Origin: Mactromeris polynyma
Lineage: Eukaryota; Mollusca; Bivalvia; Venerida; Mactridae
Length of the DNA: 64,000 nucleotides
Assembly: GCA_032209605.1 (NCBI GenBank)
Contig: JASFXZ010000001.1
Location: 22,258,119-22,322,118 of the forward strand
Reading direction: 5' to 3'
A program made the position numbers and the translations under genes. Position 1 is the stretch's first letter, and each line of letters opens with the position of its first letter. Shown here one piece after another: positions 1 to 12,246 of this stretch. Under the pieces are notes generated by a model. The model was not told the DNA's origin, did not search any database, and was given only the letters and a program-made list of their open reading frames with translations.

Positions 1-859
1 ATGACACAAATCATCCAGAAAAATGTTTATATTAAGACTCCCACCATTCCACAATTGATATACCCCTGACAAAGCAGACACTATTCTCATCATATCTATC
101 ATAAAGTCAGAGGACTTTACATGTTCTATTTTCTTGACACGGTGAATATGGCGGTACTTCGAGTAGACCATCCGGTTGACGATGATAGAAATGAGACGCT
201 AAAGCGCCTCAAAAACTATACTTCTTGGATGAGATAATTCTATCCGTTGGATAAACTTAGACATGAGATTGAATGTAGAACTTAAATTCTTCAAGATCAA
301 TTACCGCTGATTGTTTTAAACTTGAAATCGAAAAGTACACTTTAAATATTTGAGTTGGACTGCCTATGGTTATCTGTCTCGGAGAAAAAATAGTCCAACA
401 TGCCATCTGCAGTCCTTGGTTATACACGGGTTTGTTAGACTTGATAGGAAGACATTTTTTAAAATTATTATAAAAACAAAAATGTATTTTTTTCATAACT
501 GTGATTAACATTAGATAGGTCATTAAATATATATTGGGCAAGAGTGCTAACCTGCCAGTATTATATCGCTTAGTTTATAAAAATGTACTAGATATATCTT
601 CTGGGGATTTGGTTCCACTAAGGTTTATCATTTCGATGGTTCAGTGCAAGACTAACGTAAGTCCTATATAAATACTTACCCCGTACGGTAGGAGTTACGA
701 TAGTCTTGCGTTGAACACTCGATTTATGATTTAAATGAACTAAAGTATCGAACACGGTCGATGTATACCTGTCAAAATCTCGTTCATCGTTTCTGATCTC
801 TTTGTTATAATTTAGTACAGATTTTCGAAGTACAAAATGGCGAGTTAGCTCTCTTGACC
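1..859. other. No clear gene; open frame at left edge (-)
   Basis: On the minus strand an open frame of about 65 codons runs from near 200 to the window edge without a stop. I recognise no family in it. A second minus-strand frame (257-541) starts without a good ATG and I see no convincing splice pair. About 745-855 resembles 41780-41860 (shared words include ttcatcgtttctgatc and gttagct), so part of this stretch is an old dispersed repeat. Confidence 0.3.
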
Positions 860-1076
860 TGTGTAGAACAGAAACAATGTGTAGGACAGAAACAATGTGT
901 AGAACAGAAACAATGTGTAGAACAGAAACAATGTGTAGAACAGAAACAATGTGTAGAACAGAAACAGTGTGTAGAACAGAAACAATGTGTAGAACAGAAA
1001 CAATGTATAGAACAGAAACAATGTGTAGAACAGAAACAATGTGTAGAACAGAAACAATGTGTAGAACAGAAACAAT
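860..1076. repeat. 18-bp minisatellite, about 12 copies
   Basis: The unit is tgtgtagaacagaaacaa with only a few single-base variants (for example gtaggacag and gtatagaac). The unit is six codons long, so frames stay open on both strands (805-1152 minus, 854-1114 plus), but these frames are products of the repeat and not genes. Confidence 0.95.
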
Positions 1077-1233
1077 TTCTGACGCTATCAGTCAGAACCA
1101 TAATTAAGAACTGAATAAGGAAACTTGTCATATATCGATTGTAGAATTTCATTGTAAACTGTATTCAAACAATCGGGTTTGAGGTGCGCATACTGTGCAC
1201 ATAGTTCTCAGTGTATTTGGAGCTACCACTTAC

Positions 1234-1894
1234 TTCTGCCATCAAAGGTAGTGTCTGTAATCTTGACGACTTGATCCTTAAGAAGATAGGTGACATCTTC
1301 AATGTATGCATCATTTTTGGTTACTAGAAAGTAAATTAAACATGTATTCATCAATTTAAGTAAAGTCTGAACTAGCCATAATGCACTAGATAAGTATTCC
1401 GACACTCGATCCGGGCAGGGTAAAGGGTACAAGTCATGCAAAGGTTACGATCACATCGTCTTATAAACAACAGTTATTTCTTTATGTCAAATGCTTTCAT
1501 TTCTTCTAATCCTTACAAAATTGGTAAACATATTCAGATAAACAGCATTTAAGCAATTGCCACAACCATTCGTCAAAGTGAAATACATTTTGAATATTGC
1601 TTTGCCGGTAGCAACCAAGATGCATGTATCTGTAAGATTTTGTATAGTTTAAATGTTGCGACACATCAGAACAACTTTCCAGGAAGCTCAGGTCAAAACT
1701 GTATTTACGGTTGAAGTAGCAAAGTAATGACAAAGGTGTATGAGTCAATGGTTGTTCCGCTTACTTTCAGCATACATGATTGACAATTCCCCGGTTGTTG
1801 TATCGTTGATACCCGCATACATACTCCATGGAAATGTATTGTCATCCTGATCACTAAGGCGAGTAATCACGTAGCCACCCTGGCCACATATGTC
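1234..1894 (-). CDS. Partial laminin-G/TSPN-like extracellular protein, two exons
   Basis: Two minus-strand exons fit together. Exon a is 1894-1765 (130 nt). It follows a ttctttcag acceptor, ends at GAAA|GTAAGC, and encodes 43 codons plus one base, from DICGQGGYVITRL to GELSIMYAE. Exon b is 1323-1234 (90 nt). It follows tactttctag, supplies the missing two bases, encodes TKNDAYIEDVTYLL to TDTTFDGR, and ends at AGAA|GTAAGT in phase 1. The order GGYVI..., pWSMYAGIN, tGELsimY and then a strand-like segment before a probable W/H resembles the start of laminin-G or thrombospondin N-terminal domains, which are extracellular sugar or matrix binders. That assignment is by eye. The first exons lie upstream (above 1894), the later ones below 1234 or outside the window. 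I found no convincing next exon. An inverted-repeat element begins 20 bases upstream of exon a. Confidence 0.55.
1505..1760. other. Intron of the LamG-like gene
   Basis: The stretch between the two exons contains an 80-codon minus-strand open frame (1506-1748) with no good ATG context and no splice-site pair that keeps phase. The flanking exons join in phase without it, so I treat it as intron. Confidence 0.4.
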
Positions 1895-1913
1895 CTGAAA
1901 GAACATAATAATT

Positions 1914-2140
1914 GAGCGCCGCTGTACGATTTCCAACCTCTTCTTTAAGTGACGACATTTCCAGAAAACGTCGCATGTGACGTCACCATGTACCGACAGT
2001 AAGCAATATTTGCCCCATATGTCAATATGAAAACGAAGTGAATAAATATTGTTTCCTGCCTGCAAATAGTGACATCACATGTTGCGTTTTCTTGAAATGA
2101 CGTCACTTACAAAAGAGGTTGTAAATCCCAAAGCAGCGCT
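1914..2140. mobile_element. Inverted-repeat element (MITE), TGACGTCA family, copy 1
   Basis: The left arm from about 1914 (agcgccgctgtacgatttcc, then aacctcttctttaagtgac) is inverted at 2098-2140 (tgacgtcacttac, then aaaagaggttgtaaatccc). The arms are about 40 bp with a few mismatches. The centre holds cgcatgtgacgtcaccatg and a conserved aaatattgtttcctgc block. Two further copies lie at 45851-46092 and 50829-51052. There is no coding capacity, so the element is non-autonomous. The superfamily is not identified. Confidence 0.85.
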
Positions 2141-2800
2141 AATATGTACATGAACATTTTAAGCGGAGTGATTCATGCGGACATTCTGACATGTTTATAT
2201 TGCTTGATTTCAACGGCTATTTTAACCGTATATCAGAGACGTAGGGCTTCTTGTTTATCCTAAATAAGATGCAGAGCCCCCGAGACCACATCAATACAGG
2301 TGGACGACAACACCTCATTATGAAGCATTTATATTTATAAGGTTAAGTTGTATGACTTATTTAGGGTAGCAATATCAATTGTCCAGTCATTTTGTCCAAA
2401 ATTGGTAAAGAATTGCACGAGAGTAAAACTGAATTTGTAATAAATATGAGCGATATTCTCATTGGAGTCAATGATTATTTTGTTAATTCATAAAATGATC
2501 GTATCTTAATATTAAAAACACTACAAGACTCACAAGACGGTTTACATAAAGTTTAACAACACATCGAATCGTATGTTATATTTTCAATGTTTTGTTATAT
2601 TCACAAAATATACCTGAAACGCGTAATACACATTTGGCGATAACAAATTGTTTTCGCAGGCCACTTCTAGCACTTTTAGTTCTACAAGGAAAAATAGAAA
2701 GAAACATAGTTATGCACAAGATGACACATGCATACTTTCATAAATATTCACTGTTCTCTCAGTAATCTTGTCATGATAGGTAACTGATATCATGAACAGT
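2141..2800. other. No gene seen
   Basis: AT-rich sequence with no long frame, tandem repeat or RNA signature that I can support. Confidence 0.5.
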
Positions 2801-2801
2801 A

Positions 2802-2889
2802 TTAGCCTGGGGTCCTGGCTCACTGATTGCTAACGCTGTCACTTACCGACGCGGAGAAATAGGAGGTTTGGCCAGGATTCCAGGCTAGA
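2802..2889. mobile_element. Short inverted repeat, about 88 bp
   Basis: tagcctggggtcctggc at the left is inverted as gccaggattccaggcta at the right, 17 bp with two mismatches, around a 50-bp centre. It is probably a very short MITE or a foldback remnant. No second copy was seen here. Confidence 0.6.
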
Positions 2890-3506
2890 ACAGTATAAGA
2901 GTAGCTTCCCTTAGCAATATGCATGCTCATCGGCATACCTCTGACACGTTTGTTTCAGTTTGAACATATTTATTTATCAAGATATATTTGCAAGTACATG
3001 TATATATGTGTGGTCAATTAAACAACACTTTATGATATCACAATATGTTGATAGAATTGAAAGCTTTAAGCTTATACTAGTTATACACAAGTGTGTCGCG
3101 GGGTCCTGAACATTGGGGCGGGTATGGGGAGGGTATGGGAGGGTGTCATTTTCTTAAAATTATTTCTCAGGGCATTGGATAAAAAAAGTACGACTATCTA
3201 CCCTAAACAATTCTTGAAAACAATGTTAACAACGAACCTCATAGACAAATCGTGATTTAGCTAAATCAAAATGAATAGATTTCATTGTCTTTGAAACGTA
3301 TTAAAAATTCATTTGTGTAGACAGCAAAGGGTATTGTTATTCCTCGTTATTTCTCCAATTTCGGCGACTGATGTACGAGAAATTAATTATTAATCATAAA
3401 AAAGTTGTATTAAATCCCCATCGGGTAATTCAAGGAGTCACCCTAGGAGACTACAAATTGTGTTCAATAGGTAATTTTCTAAACGAAAATTAGTTTTCAG
3501 TTCTAG

Positions 3507-4606
3507 TTTTCCGATTGTTGCAGCAAGTGAGCGCCGGGACAAATTTACAGTGCTACTTTCCCGAGTGTGGTAGCAAGTGAGCGCCGGGACAAATCTTCAG
3601 TGCTAGTTTCCCGAGTGTTGTAGCCAGTGAGCGCACCGGAACACATTTTCAGTGCTAGTTTCCCGAGTGTGGTAGCAAGTGAGCGCCGGGACAAATCTTC
3701 AGTGCTAGCTTCCCGAGTGTGGTAGCAAGTGAGCGCCGGGACAAATCTTCAGTGCTAGTTACCCGAGTGTGGTAGCAAGTGATCGCCAGACAAATCTCCA
3801 GTGCTAGTTTCCCGAGTGTTGTAGCAAGTGAGCGCCGGGACAAATCTCCAGTGCTTGTTTCCCGAGTGTGGTAGCAAGTGAGCGCCGGGACAAATCTCCA
3901 GTGCTAGTTCCCGACTGTGGTAGCAAGTGATCACCGGGACAAATCTCCAGTGCTAGTTTCCAGAGTGTGGTAGCACGTGAGCGCCGGGACAAATCTCCAG
4001 TGCTAGTTTCCCGACTGTGGTAGCAAGTGATCGCCGGGACAAATCTCCAGTGCTAGTTTCCCGACTGTGGTAGCAAGTGATCGCCGGGACAAATCTCCAG
4101 TGCTAGTTTCCCGACTGTGGTAAGCAAGTGAGCGCCGGGACAAATCTCCAGTGCTAGTTTCCCGACTGTGGTAGCAAGTGATCGCCGGGACATATCTCCA
4201 GTGCTAGTTTCGCGACTGTGGTAGCAAGTGATCGCCGGGAAAAATCTTCAGTGCTAGTTTCCCGAGTGTGGTAAGCAAGTGATCGCCGGGAAAAATCTTC
4301 AGTGCTAGTTTCCCGAGTGTGGTAAGCAAGTGATCGCCGGGAAAAATATTCAGTGCTAGTTTCCCGAGTGTGGTAAGCAAGTGAGCTCCGGGAAAAATAT
4401 TCAGTGCTAGTTTCCCGAGTGTGGTAAGCAAGTGATCGCCGGGAAAAATCTTCAGTGCTAGTTTCCCGAGTGTGGTAAGCAAGTGATCGCCGGGAAAAAT
4501 CTTCAGTGCTAGTTTCCCGAGTGTGGTAAGCAAGTGAGCTCCGGGAAAAATATTCAGTGCTAGTTTCCCGAGTGTGGTAAGCAAGTGAGCGCCGGGACAT
4601 ATCTTG
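3507..4606. repeat. 50/51-bp minisatellite, about 21 copies
   Basis: The unit reads gctagtttcccgagtgtggt then agcaagtgagcgccgggac then aaatcttcagt. The second half (from about 4110) has an extra a (gtaagcaag), giving a 51-bp unit, and gggaaaaat replaces gggacaaat. Because 51 is 17 codons, minus-strand frames of 126-169 codons appear; they are not genes. Confidence 0.95.
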
Positions 4607-5739
4607 CGCTTTTATCCAGAACACTAAACTAACTAGAACATTCATCACGGGGCGTCCCACCAAATATATATTACAATGGTGTCAATAAATGAATGTAAAA
4701 AAAAATGATTTACCCGACATCATCTATTTTAAATGGGGACATTAAACATTAATAAATAAATTAATTCTGACAGCGTGGTTTATAGGACAACGTCAGCACA
4801 TGTATTTTCGACGTAGGGGATAAGAAATGTGTTTAACGATACCCTGTAACATGAGACTTAATCTAAAAAAAATACCATCGGACAAACACTGTTTGTACAA
4901 CAAATAATGTACACACCGTGAAATAGGTATAACCTGATCGGGTGCTGTTTAAGGCACGTTTGTTTCGTTGTTGATACGGCGACATACATGCGTATGTTTA
5001 ATTAGTGAACGCTGTTTGTCTCTAGTATTTGAATAGGCATTGCCCCTACGGTGATGGTAACAATGATACTGGTTGGCTGGGCACACAGGAGATGATCATG
5101 AGTTCTTTCCCTTTATCCCTTCTATAGTATTTAAGTACAATTACTACATATGCATATACCCTCGTCTCGCCGGATAAAACAGAAATACTTTTCAGTGTTT
5201 CCCACCTAACATAGTACTGGCATGTAACCAGGAAAGTACTGGGTAGATTCCAGGAAAGTACTGGTTAGGTGCCAGCAAAATGGTAACTGTACGATAGGTC
5301 TCATTGGCACTGTGCAGTAACCGTCTTTGGCTTCAAAAATTGTCTGTTTGATCTATACTGCTATACTGGCAGGTAAATTTCCCCCTTCGGTTTTAAAAAG
5401 TCTATTTATGGTGTGCGGGGGACATACCGGGTCGACCAAAATACCATTAAGTGCATTATAACATGTGCGCGGCGACGGGCGACCTCATAAACAGTAATAC
5501 CAAACCCATACCACCTGCATATACCCCACCCAACCGTCTTCACCCAAGTTTTAGATTATTGTCCTCTTCACATATTTACTAACAAAATACAAATATGAAA
5601 CGAAGCATTCGATCATATTCTATTACTTTAAGTTGAGATGAATTGTCCGCTTAATGATATAATATATATGCACGACATTGTATTGATATATTTAGCTGTT
5701 GTCACATTTTGCTGCTATGTTGTGTATTGATATGTTTCT
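4607..5739. other. No gene seen
   Basis: No frame or RNA signature that I trust. A local threefold repeat of gtactgg / ccaggaaagtactggtt words lies at 5213-5275. Confidence 0.5.
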
Positions 5740-6071
5740 TATGGTGGCATATTTAGGCCACCAGTTAACTCATTAGTACTTAATATACTAGATAATTATG
5801 TGGTTATCACGTTAAAGAAACTAAATAACTACTTAATTAACTAGATAATTATGTGATATAGTATCGTGATTAATTTTCATGCCAGATAAATATCTTAACA
5901 CGAAAAAGTGTCTGATAGTGCCCACAACTGTCACCATTTACCCACCGATCTATTTTAGATAAGTGTTAAGTAGTTAAACGCTATAAATATTATCTAGTTT
6001 CTTTATCGTGATAAACACATTATTATCTTGTTAATTAAGTAGTTTACTAGTGGCAGAAATATGCCACCATA
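5740..6071. mobile_element. Foldback element with hairpin ends, short copy
   Basis: It begins tatggtggcatatttaggcc and ends with the inverse, tagtggcagaaatatgccaccata. Each end is itself a hairpin (TGGTGGCA, short loop, TGCCACCA). The interior is made of gttaactagataattatgtgg-type words and a tgtctgatagtgcccacaac block. The same ends and blocks occur in the larger copy at 31869-33192. No coding capacity. Confidence 0.85.
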
Positions 6072-6381
6072 GTTTCTATCTCACGGGCCTCCTGCCTACA
6101 GATATTGAACATAAAGTTATCTATATACATTAATGAGACTAAAATAAGTAAACAAATTCATATAACGTGAACCAAAATACTACAGAAGGGATACATTTCT
6201 AGTTTCTTCAAAGAACAATGAAAACATTTCTCCTTGATTTAAATTAATCAAAATGTTCTGTAAAAATTAACGTGATTATTTTTTCAGAGTGACAAATACA
6301 TGCAGAAGTTAGCAGTTCTTGAAATTGTGTGCCTTATGTCCATTTAATTGTAAAAAGTATGAAAATACTGATAAAATGGTA

Positions 6382-6550
6382 TACAGTATAACCTCACTGA
6401 AAGATCACATCAATATTAGACCACCTCAAAATTAAGGACAGAATTTTCATGTTTTGCTCTTTATTATCCTCGATATTACGATCACTTCACTAAGAAGACA
6501 ACTTTTCAAGGTTCCCATAGATGTTCTAATTATTGACGGTTTACTGTATA
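6382..6550. mobile_element. Pogo-like MITE, aagaccacctca family
   Basis: Starts acagtataacctcactgaaag and ends gacggtttactgta next to TA. Inside are the family words ctcaaaattaaggaca, ttgctctttatt and ttttcaaggttccc. The terminal CAGT, TA flanks and small size are usual for non-autonomous pogo/Tigger-type elements. That family placement is inference. Confidence 0.75.
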
Positions 6551-6744
6551 TTAATACGCATTGTAAGGGAGAGAACTCGCGACAATCTCCTGTGGTTGCA
6601 AGTGGTTCGAAGCGGATGTTTTCCCTCACATTTTAGCTGAAGGTATTACATCCAAAGTATTTTGTCATCCACCTCTGATTCAAGTGGGGATGTGGTCAGT
6701 TGCATGCGGATGAAAAAGGTAACCCCACAACAGTGGTCAACTGA

Positions 6745-6841
6745 CCTCGCGTAAAGACCACCTAAATAATAAGACCACCTCAATAAGAAGACCAGTTTTC
6801 TAAGGTCCCAAGGGAGGTCTTATTATTTAGGTTTTACTGTG
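6745..6841. mobile_element. Pogo-like MITE, aagaccacctca family, fragment
   Basis: gtaaagaccacctaaataat, then aagaccagttttctaaggtccc, then gtcttattatttaggttttactgt. The left end is worn or missing. Confidence 0.75.
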
Positions 6842-7251
6842 GATTTATACAATAAGTTAAATGCATATCCACATCGTCGTTAAAATACCAGCTAGTTTGG
6901 TAGTGTAAATGCAGTTTTTTTCTCATTAATTGACCATTATCTTTTCAGTGCCAATTTATTGATATTTGAGTGCGCATATAAATGCTTCTTCCATTTAAAC
7001 TTGCTTACTTTTAAGTTTTTAAGTAATTATTGTGAACTAACAAATGCCCTTAACATGACAGTCTGATTAGCAAATGTATATATAGTCCCACTTCTTTATG
7101 TTACATGGTAATTGCGTCGTTTCTCGAACGGTTTCCTTAATAAGCGTTTAGCGACTATGAATGTCGGTATCATTCAGGTGCTTTAATTGAAAGCGTCTAA
7201 AAGACAAAACATGTTACCTTTTTTATTATGCAAATATTGCGCATACTTTTG
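6842..7251. other. No gene seen
   Basis: AT-rich unique-looking sequence. Confidence 0.5.
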
Positions 7252-7512
7252 CGGAATCCGGTTAGTGCCACAATGAATGTCGTGTGTCGCGCTTGGACAC
7301 GAGGTGACTCAAGACATGCGATGCGACACTCGATTACCGCGACATTTCGTGCTACAAACGCGAAATTCCTGTGTTCAACTGTCATATCGTGTGTCGCTTC
7401 ACATGTCGTGTGTCGTATCAAGTGTCGCGCTCGAATATCGTGTGTCGAGTCGTGTGTCTCTTCGGTCCAAATACGAAACACGACATTCGTTGTGACACTA
7501 ACCAGATTCCGT
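7252..7512. mobile_element. MITE with 34-bp terminal inverted repeats
   Basis: Left end cggaatccggttagtgccac then aatgaatgtcgtgt; right end acacgacattcgttgtgac then actaaccagattccgt. The arms match apart from a few bases. The middle is rich in cgtgtgtcg words in both orientations, so part of it can fold back. Open frames of 72-105 codons across it are chance. Confidence 0.8.
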
Positions 7513-8352
7513 TTAATTGAGAGTCTAACAGATCTGCGCTTATGAGTTTTATGTCATAAGCCGTCGTTAAGAGTATATGAAAACAATAAGAATAGTGTGT
7601 AGCTTATTCATATTTAAAGTCCCACGAAATTTTCTAATCTTATGACTGTAACATAAAAAATATTGTCATTAACTTGGCCAAATATATATTCTTCTCCGAT
7701 CTTATTAGAAATTAAATAATTCTGATGTTCATATTTTGATGTAATATATTATATAAACATGCAATGTAACATCATGTGCTCTTCAGAAAAGCTATGCCTT
7801 TTGTCACCTGTATTGTGTATATTTGCTATCAAACATGTTAATATGTTTTAATGCTATCAAAATGTTAATATGTTTTAATGCATTAAACTATTTGTAAGCT
7901 TATTATTGTCTTATCAACGGATAGCTCTAAAACAAAGTGAGAAACTTCGCAGCATTTCGACAGCGGCCTTTTTCGTTGTTTTCAGTGAAAACTCCTACTG
8001 TAATTTTATGTTGTCTATGATATCGACTCGTCGAGAAGCGTCGCAAAGTAATAAAATATCATTGCAAATATACGAGTATTACACATTACCATAATATCAA
8101 TTATCTTTTACTGATACACACTTTGGACAAAGTTTAACATTTTCAAGTCAGGGTAATTATACGTCAATTTTAACGATCCTTTTGTGGAAACTGTTTATAA
8201 ACACGGTATATTAAATAACCTATTCAAATTGGCACAGTAATTTTTAAAGTACCGTAATCAAATTCATAACAAAATGACTGAGTGTGTACGCTCCCATACA
8301 GCGCTTTGATTCCACAGCCGTTACACGCACACGGTGATTATGAATGTTTGTT
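7513..8352. other. No gene seen
   Basis: AT-rich. A local direct duplication of aatgttaatatgttttaatgc occurs at 7836-7881. Confidence 0.5.
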
Positions 8353-8397
8353 TGTTTCATCGGGTTTAACGCCGTTTCTCAACGATATTTCAGTTAT
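8353..8397 (-). repeat. SINE 3' tail fragment
   Basis: Reading the minus strand gives ataactgaaatatcgttgag then aaacggcgttaaacccgat, the same tail as the SINE at 28022-28236. Only the conserved 3' part is left. Confidence 0.65.
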
Positions 8398-9545
8398 CAG
8401 GCACATCATTTAGACACTCAATTTTGACAAAACCCTGAATTGATTTCAAGACGGAAGGGCACTCGTTTGGCCACGTTTTTGGGCCGTTTATTGGTACAAT
8501 TTCCCTACTAAAATACTATGTTTTTTCTTACTTTCGCTTAAATTCCACCCACAGCAACATATTACTTAGTACAACGATATATACATGTATGTTATAAATC
8601 TATATATACAAATGTGTAATATTATGCTTTCGTCAGTAAATTGAACTCGATACGTTTTGTTTTTAATGAATACATTTTGTATTGTGAAATACCTAAGTGG
8701 CTCTAAACGGCAATGTTCACTGTTCATGGGGAAATATAATTAATACAAATCGGACTATTGAAAGGTTATATATTACAATATAAAGACATTATATGTAACA
8801 ATATATGCGCTAGTTGCAAATAATTTCCCAATATCAAAGTTCCTATTTCAACGGAATTCAACAATAATGTACAACGAAAGAAGAACAAAAACTATTAATA
8901 CCGATGTATTATCTTCAATTATGACAGTATTATCTGAGATTATAAAAGTGAAACATTACCATGGTCGCATAAAGCTGGTAGTGCCAGCACTAGAATTCCA
9001 AATAACGACACTAATTGCATCTTCAATTCTGCCATGTTCCTGCACGACAGACGATTCTGATATACCGTACGCTTCTGAAGCGATCAATTAAATGTCCTCG
9101 ACTGACTATACGTTGAACATAACCCGGGTATTTAGCTGCAAAAAAGCCGTGTCACGTGATAGATGTTGCGAAATCACGAGCAGTTCACCACCAGCGGTGC
9201 AAATAATTAAACACATAGATCAATACAACAAACGATCTATGTTTGCCAGACCATGGTTACGAGCGCAAACAAAGAATCAAAACACAGTACTGTATATACT
9301 AAATAATTATATAAATACGAAGTCAAAAGCTGTCTGCAAAGTTAGAGTTCCATTCAGATTCTAGGACAATCATAGTCAGGTATTGTGGTATGAACTTAAT
9401 AATGTATGCTATGACGTATGCCAGAATGGCAGCCTTATTTTGTACATGCAAAATGGCTTACATGACTTGTGTGGACGTGGCTTGTTAAACACTGTTTAAA
9501 ATGCATTTTGGTATTTTGTAATTATTATTGATTTTAATCTCATGG
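8398..9545. other. No supported gene; two small open frames
   Basis: Open frames of 74 (8867-9091) and 90 codons (9092-9364) lie end to end in different phases. They have no signal peptide, no recognised motif and no clear splice sites, so I do not call them genes. Confidence 0.4.
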
Positions 9546-9720
9546 ACCGTCTCCCGTGGCCGGGTGGTTAAGGCAACCGCCTTGGAGCGGGAGGTCGAAG
9601 GTTCGAATCTCGGTAGGAGTCTGCTCCGATATGACCGGTTGGTGAGCCGCCAGCTAGTTAAATAATGGTTGTGCGCATACCTGCCTGATGAACCTATAAT
9701 GAATATACATTTTTTTGGGT
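9546..9720 (+). mobile_element. tRNA-derived SINE
   Basis: The head has an A box in gtggccgggtggttaaggca and a B box in ggttcgaatctcg, as in Ser/Leu-type tRNAs. A non-tRNA body follows (ccggttggtgagccgccagc, gtgcgcatacctgcctgatg). The acceptor stem is not paired, so this is not a working tRNA gene. Confidence 0.8.
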
Positions 9721-9894
9721 TTTTGATCTTTAGTTGCACATCTAGTCATCCGACCGTTCGTCTGAATAAAAAAATTGTAACCGCCGATTAATGAGTTTCA
9801 TCATCAAAATACTTTTTTCAATTTAAGCTTATTTATTTTAAATCGATCGTAAAATATAAATCAATCTCGATCGATGATTGCTTCCTTTGTCTCG

Positions 9895-10020
9895 AACCAG
9901 CGCTTGATTGTGGAGAATACCGAAGAATCCAACCCACGATGGAATTTCCAACAGCTACATTCGAATCCAGTGTTCAAAGCCTTAGCACTAGTCCAATAAG
10001 CCTCCCATATGATCTAGTGC
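9895..10020 (-). mobile_element. Worn tRNA-like SINE
   Basis: The minus strand reads gaggcttattggactagtgc, then a B-box-like ggattcgaatgtagc, then gtgggttggattcttcggta. Weak A box; low confidence. Confidence 0.35.
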
Positions 10021-10295
10021 ATAATATACCAACTTAAACTGTTGAGAATATTGACGAATTGAAAAGATATTAGAAGACTTAGCGTACAAGTGATGTTAAG
10101 TTCTGTATCGTTGATCTAAAATATTAATATATGGCAGCAACGCATGTAAAACAGTGAATTAACCATTATGAACACTATAACCGAACACAAAACAACATTA
10201 AATGCACCCCGCCATTTTGAAGCTGCCCCGAAAATACCGTCGGAAATGAACATAGCTTTAAATAAACATAAAAGCTCATTGCGCAACTGTTTACA

Positions 10296-10375
10296 GCAGA
10301 ACCTCGTTTATTCGACAACATTCTATCCGAATACTTCTATAAACTCGATTATTGATTTTCCGATTGGAGCTAAGT
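10296..10375. mobile_element. Fragment of the attcga pogo-like MITE
   Basis: gcagaacctcgtttattcga then caacattctatccgaatact matches the left half of the full copies at 44457 and 63663. The right half is missing. Confidence 0.6.
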
Positions 10376-12124
10376 GTTTTGGTATATAGTCAAAAATGCC
10401 TGTTAAGTTAAGGGACTACAAATACATTTGCAAATAATCGATTAAAGCGGACGAGGCATTTCTATATTTGTAAAATGTATACACTGAAAAGCCTATGGTT
10501 CAAAATCAATGTTAAAATTATTTAAAAATCTGAAAATATTTTGCATTGAATTGATGTAGTATAGACACATCATTATATACCCGTAACATCACAGATCGCA
10601 TCTGCTACTCCTGATCTAGGATAAGATATGGACAATCATAGTTTGTCAAAAGTTCAGGGGGTGGGGGTCCGGACCCTTTTCCCCTCCCTCTGGAGATGCG
10701 CATATTCACCAGACTGCCTATTTGGAATACTCTGACGTTTTCCTCTTAAATTCTATATTTTACTGTTCGTTTGGTTAAGACATTTTCGTTTTCATAGGAA
10801 GATATAATGTTTAGGTATTTATTTAACACTGACGCAGTTTTTGCGTTGATTGGCAATTATGACATTCTTTTTTAAATTCAGAACCATACTTTTAACTTTC
10901 ATTCACAGACAAAATATTTGACATCAGTAGAATGAAAACAACAACGACATGTGAGCATCCTTATTTATGTAGCAATTCATTTAACCTCGAGTGTGATGCA
11001 AGCATTATGTTACTTTGAATCCCACAATTCCAGCTGGTGAATCATAAATTTGCAGGTTGATGCAGTCCTGACTATATTTAAAACTGTTCGGGTTGTGTTA
11101 AAGTTTATGCCGTTTGTCAACAGTATTGCAGTTATATACGACGGTCAGTCGACCTAACCGGTGTTCCTGGAATACCAACCAGTACAAACCTGTTCTTCTC
11201 TAGGATTGCAAGAACAGGAGTCTCAAGGACGTAGTTATAAAAATGTAGGAGTCATGCTATATAATTTTAAAGGAAACTAGAAAAAAACAGGAATCCAAGA
11301 CCAAAAACATGAGCCCTAGACGCTTGATTTGGAGTCTAGAGAGAACCCTAAAAGCAACAAAACTTTTCCAAGTTGTAAAACTTACTACCTTAATTAGTAA
11401 ATGTTTCCCAGTAAATTTCTCTAATAGATGAGATGAGTAAAATCTACTAAACAACTAGTAAAGTAACTACCAGAACCAATCAAGTCCAGTTTCAGGGACC
11501 GTCATCTTAACCACGTCGCTACTGCAAACTTAATTAAACGTACATCCTAATTAGAACATGAGCGATTTTTGTACAGCGCTATTTTATAGATACATGTTTT
11601 ATTCTTCCAAAGCTCGTTTGAAATGCGGGTCATTATAACTCTATACACTGTAACTATATCATATTTCAATTTAATTATTGTAAGATCGGCTGGCCAATAT
11701 TCGTGACTTTGAAACAAAAGCCGGTGGAAAATAGACGGGCACAATTACCTTCAGGCTATCTCGGCGTTTCAGAATTTGAACTTGACATTGTGCTCTAGGC
11801 ATACCATATATACGAATAACCTATATCTCCTCAAGGCAATTCGTGTACTGTAATATATTCCGTTGTCAATAATAAAATGCTATAGAACTGAATGTTTTTG
11901 CGATACTTGGCTGAAAAAAGAATTGCCAAAAATAGAGTGCTAAACTTGTGTGTGCTAAGTATTCACAGGTTGGGATATTATCAGTGTTATAAACTATATA
12001 TTGAACCGCATATGTTTTGGTGTTTCTACTTTTAGCAGCTGATAATAAACATATTTTGTTCAGTTATCAAACAGTACTAACTTGCCCTTCAGCAAGAAGA
12101 TTACCATATTTCCACATAAATCAG
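10376..12124. other. No gene seen
   Basis: No frame above 65 codons and no splice structure I can support. A short hairpin (ctgttctt ... aagaacag) lies near 11190-11220. Confidence 0.5.
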
Positions 12125-12246
12125 AGATGAATGACCAATGACCGTAGCCAAATGTCCCAGATTGACGCGATCTGGCCTGCCCGGGAATTGAACCTGGACC
12201 TCCAGGGTGACAGCCCTACACTTTACCAACTGAGCTAATGGAACTG
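12125..12246 (-). mobile_element. tRNA-derived SINE
   Basis: The minus strand reads ccattagctcagttggtaaa (A box), then gtccaggttcaattcccggg (B box), then a body. The acceptor arms do not pair, so it is a SINE head and not a tRNA gene. Confidence 0.75.

Noticed and set aside
854..1076. CRISPR-like array
   Set aside because: Continuous 18-bp units without spacers, in a eukaryotic sequence.
4154..4663. Minus-strand frames of 126 and 169 codons
   Set aside because: Product of a 51-bp repeat with unit length divisible by three.
8867..9364. Two consecutive frames as one frameshifted gene
   Set aside because: No similarity, signal or splice pattern; both could be chance in this base composition.
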